From positions 9,432-73,431 of the forward strand of contig DATLDR010000243.1 in NCBI GenBank assembly GCA_035525775.1: a DNA stretch of 64,000 nucleotides, read 5' to 3'. Below, piece by piece: positions 63,499 to 64,000 of the stretch. Each line of letters starts with the position of its first letter. Position 1 is the stretch's first letter. The stretch comes from Flavitalea sp035525775. Its GTDB lineage: Bacteria > Bacteroidota > Bacteroidia > Chitinophagales > Chitinophagaceae. The notes below the pieces were generated by a model that did not search any database, had not been told where the DNA came from, and saw only the letters and a program-made list of their open reading frames with translations. Made by a program: the position numbers and the translations under genes.

Positions 63499-64000
63499 AT
63501 GCTTCCGAAATACAAACGTATTCTGCTGAAATTATCCGGTGAATCATTGATGGGCGATAAAAGTTTCGGCATGGATCCCACCATGATCGAACAGTATGCC
63601 CGGGACATTAAAGGTATTACTGAGCTTGGCGTACAGGTGGCCGTAGTGATCGGAGGTGGCAACATCTACCGGGGCATGAACGAAAAGGAAACCGGCATCG
63701 AAAGAGCCCATGGCGATTACATGGGCATGCTTGCGACGGTTATCAACGGCATGGCGATGCAGGCGATGCTTGAAAAAGTGGGCGTGTATACGCGTTTGCA
63801 GAGCGCGATCAAGATGGAGCAGATCGCCGAACCCTATATAAGGCGGCGGGCCATCAGGCACCTGGAAAAAGGCAGGGTTGTTATTTTCGGTGCAGGCACA
63901 GGCAACCCATATTTCACCACTGATACAGCAGCCTCTCTTCGCGCCATTGAGATAGAGGCAAATGTTATTCTGAAGGGCACTCGCGTGGATGGAATTTATT
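63499..64000 (+). CDS. pyrH: UMP kinase (3' end cut by window)
   Basis: Phosphorylates UMP to UDP. From the ATG at 63499 the frame is open to the window edge (167 codons; the whole enzyme is about 235). KLSGES (11-16) and VVIGGGNIYRG are the amino-acid-kinase-family phosphate loops, and FGAGTGNPYFTTDTAASLRA is the PyrH-specific segment. It follows tsf by 29 nt. Confidence 0.95.
   Translation, partial: MLPKYKRILLKLSGESLMGDKSFGMDPTMIEQYARDIKGITELGVQVAVVIGGGNIYRGMNEKETGIERAHGDYMGMLATVINGMAMQAMLEKVGVYTRLQSAIKMEQIAEPYIRRRAIRHLEKGRVVIFGAGTGNPYFTTDTAASLRAIEIEANVILKGTRVDGIY

Noticed and set aside
1..64000. CRISPR array, tRNA or rRNA genes, insertion sequences
   Set aside because: No regularly spaced repeats, tRNA-like arms or transposase genes were seen; gaps are small and all larger ones were read.

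Overview
This window looks like a chromosomal segment of a member of the Bacteroidota, most likely a Chitinophagaceae-like bacterium. Supporting signs are a SusC/SusD pair, the gliding genes gldH, gldE and gldD, the mutY-ssb-gldE-gldD and HU-AURKAIP1-rng gene orders, a RicT/holB pair, many genes without a Shine-Dalgarno sequence, and repeated matches to the Bacteroidota promoter (TTTG, about 19-21 nt, TAnnTTTG). This assignment is inferred from gene content; no 16S gene is present. No tRNA, rRNA, insertion sequence, prophage or CRISPR array was seen.

Layout. 1-5.1 kb: end of lysS, a lipoprotein, superoxide dismutase with a strong terminator, tadA, an aldo/keto reductase and dusB. 5.2-7.7 kb: a CPBP membrane protease, cdsA and psd (phospholipid synthesis). 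7.7-10.2 kb: a HAD phosphatase, an SDR and a BatD-like protein. 10.2-20.1 kb: ten consecutive minus-strand genes (DUF502, S1/P1-type nuclease, serC, DUF1015, TPR, acyl-CoA synthetase, yicC, gldH, histidine kinase, response regulator). 20.2-27.2 kb: a TetR-TolC-MFP-RND efflux operon whose promoter carries a 9-bp inverted repeat, a likely TetR operator. 27.2-38.6 kb: AIM24-like protein, ricT, holB, glutathione peroxidase, a beta-helix lipoprotein, comF, radA, a YugP-type protease, rng, a 31-codon AURKAIP1/COX24 ribosomal-type gene, a TPR protein and HU. 38.7-43.3 kb: mutY, ssb, gldE, gldD and a lamin-tail/FlgD-like protein. 43.3-47.2 kb: asd with an apparent leader-peptide attenuator, a NUMOD4-HNH protein and ligA. 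47.3-60.7 kb: an accessory cluster with a Nudix-type regulator, SusC, SusD and two large FG-GAP/ASPIC lipoproteins, the first followed by a convergent SRPBCC/GyrI-like gene and the second by a decayed remnant of the same gene. 60.7-64 kb: rplM, rpsI, rpsB, tsf and the start of pyrH.

The most noteworthy observations are: (1) upstream of asd, a near-consensus promoter, a 15-codon Lys/Thr-rich leader ORF and mutually exclusive antiterminator and terminator hairpins; (2) a C-terminal gene remnant at 60498-60650 that exposes a duplicated VCBS-SRPBCC module; (3) the palindrome inside the efflux-operon promoter; (4) all nine convergent gene junctions lie between a 26-nt overlap and a 12-nt gap, leaving almost no room for terminators.
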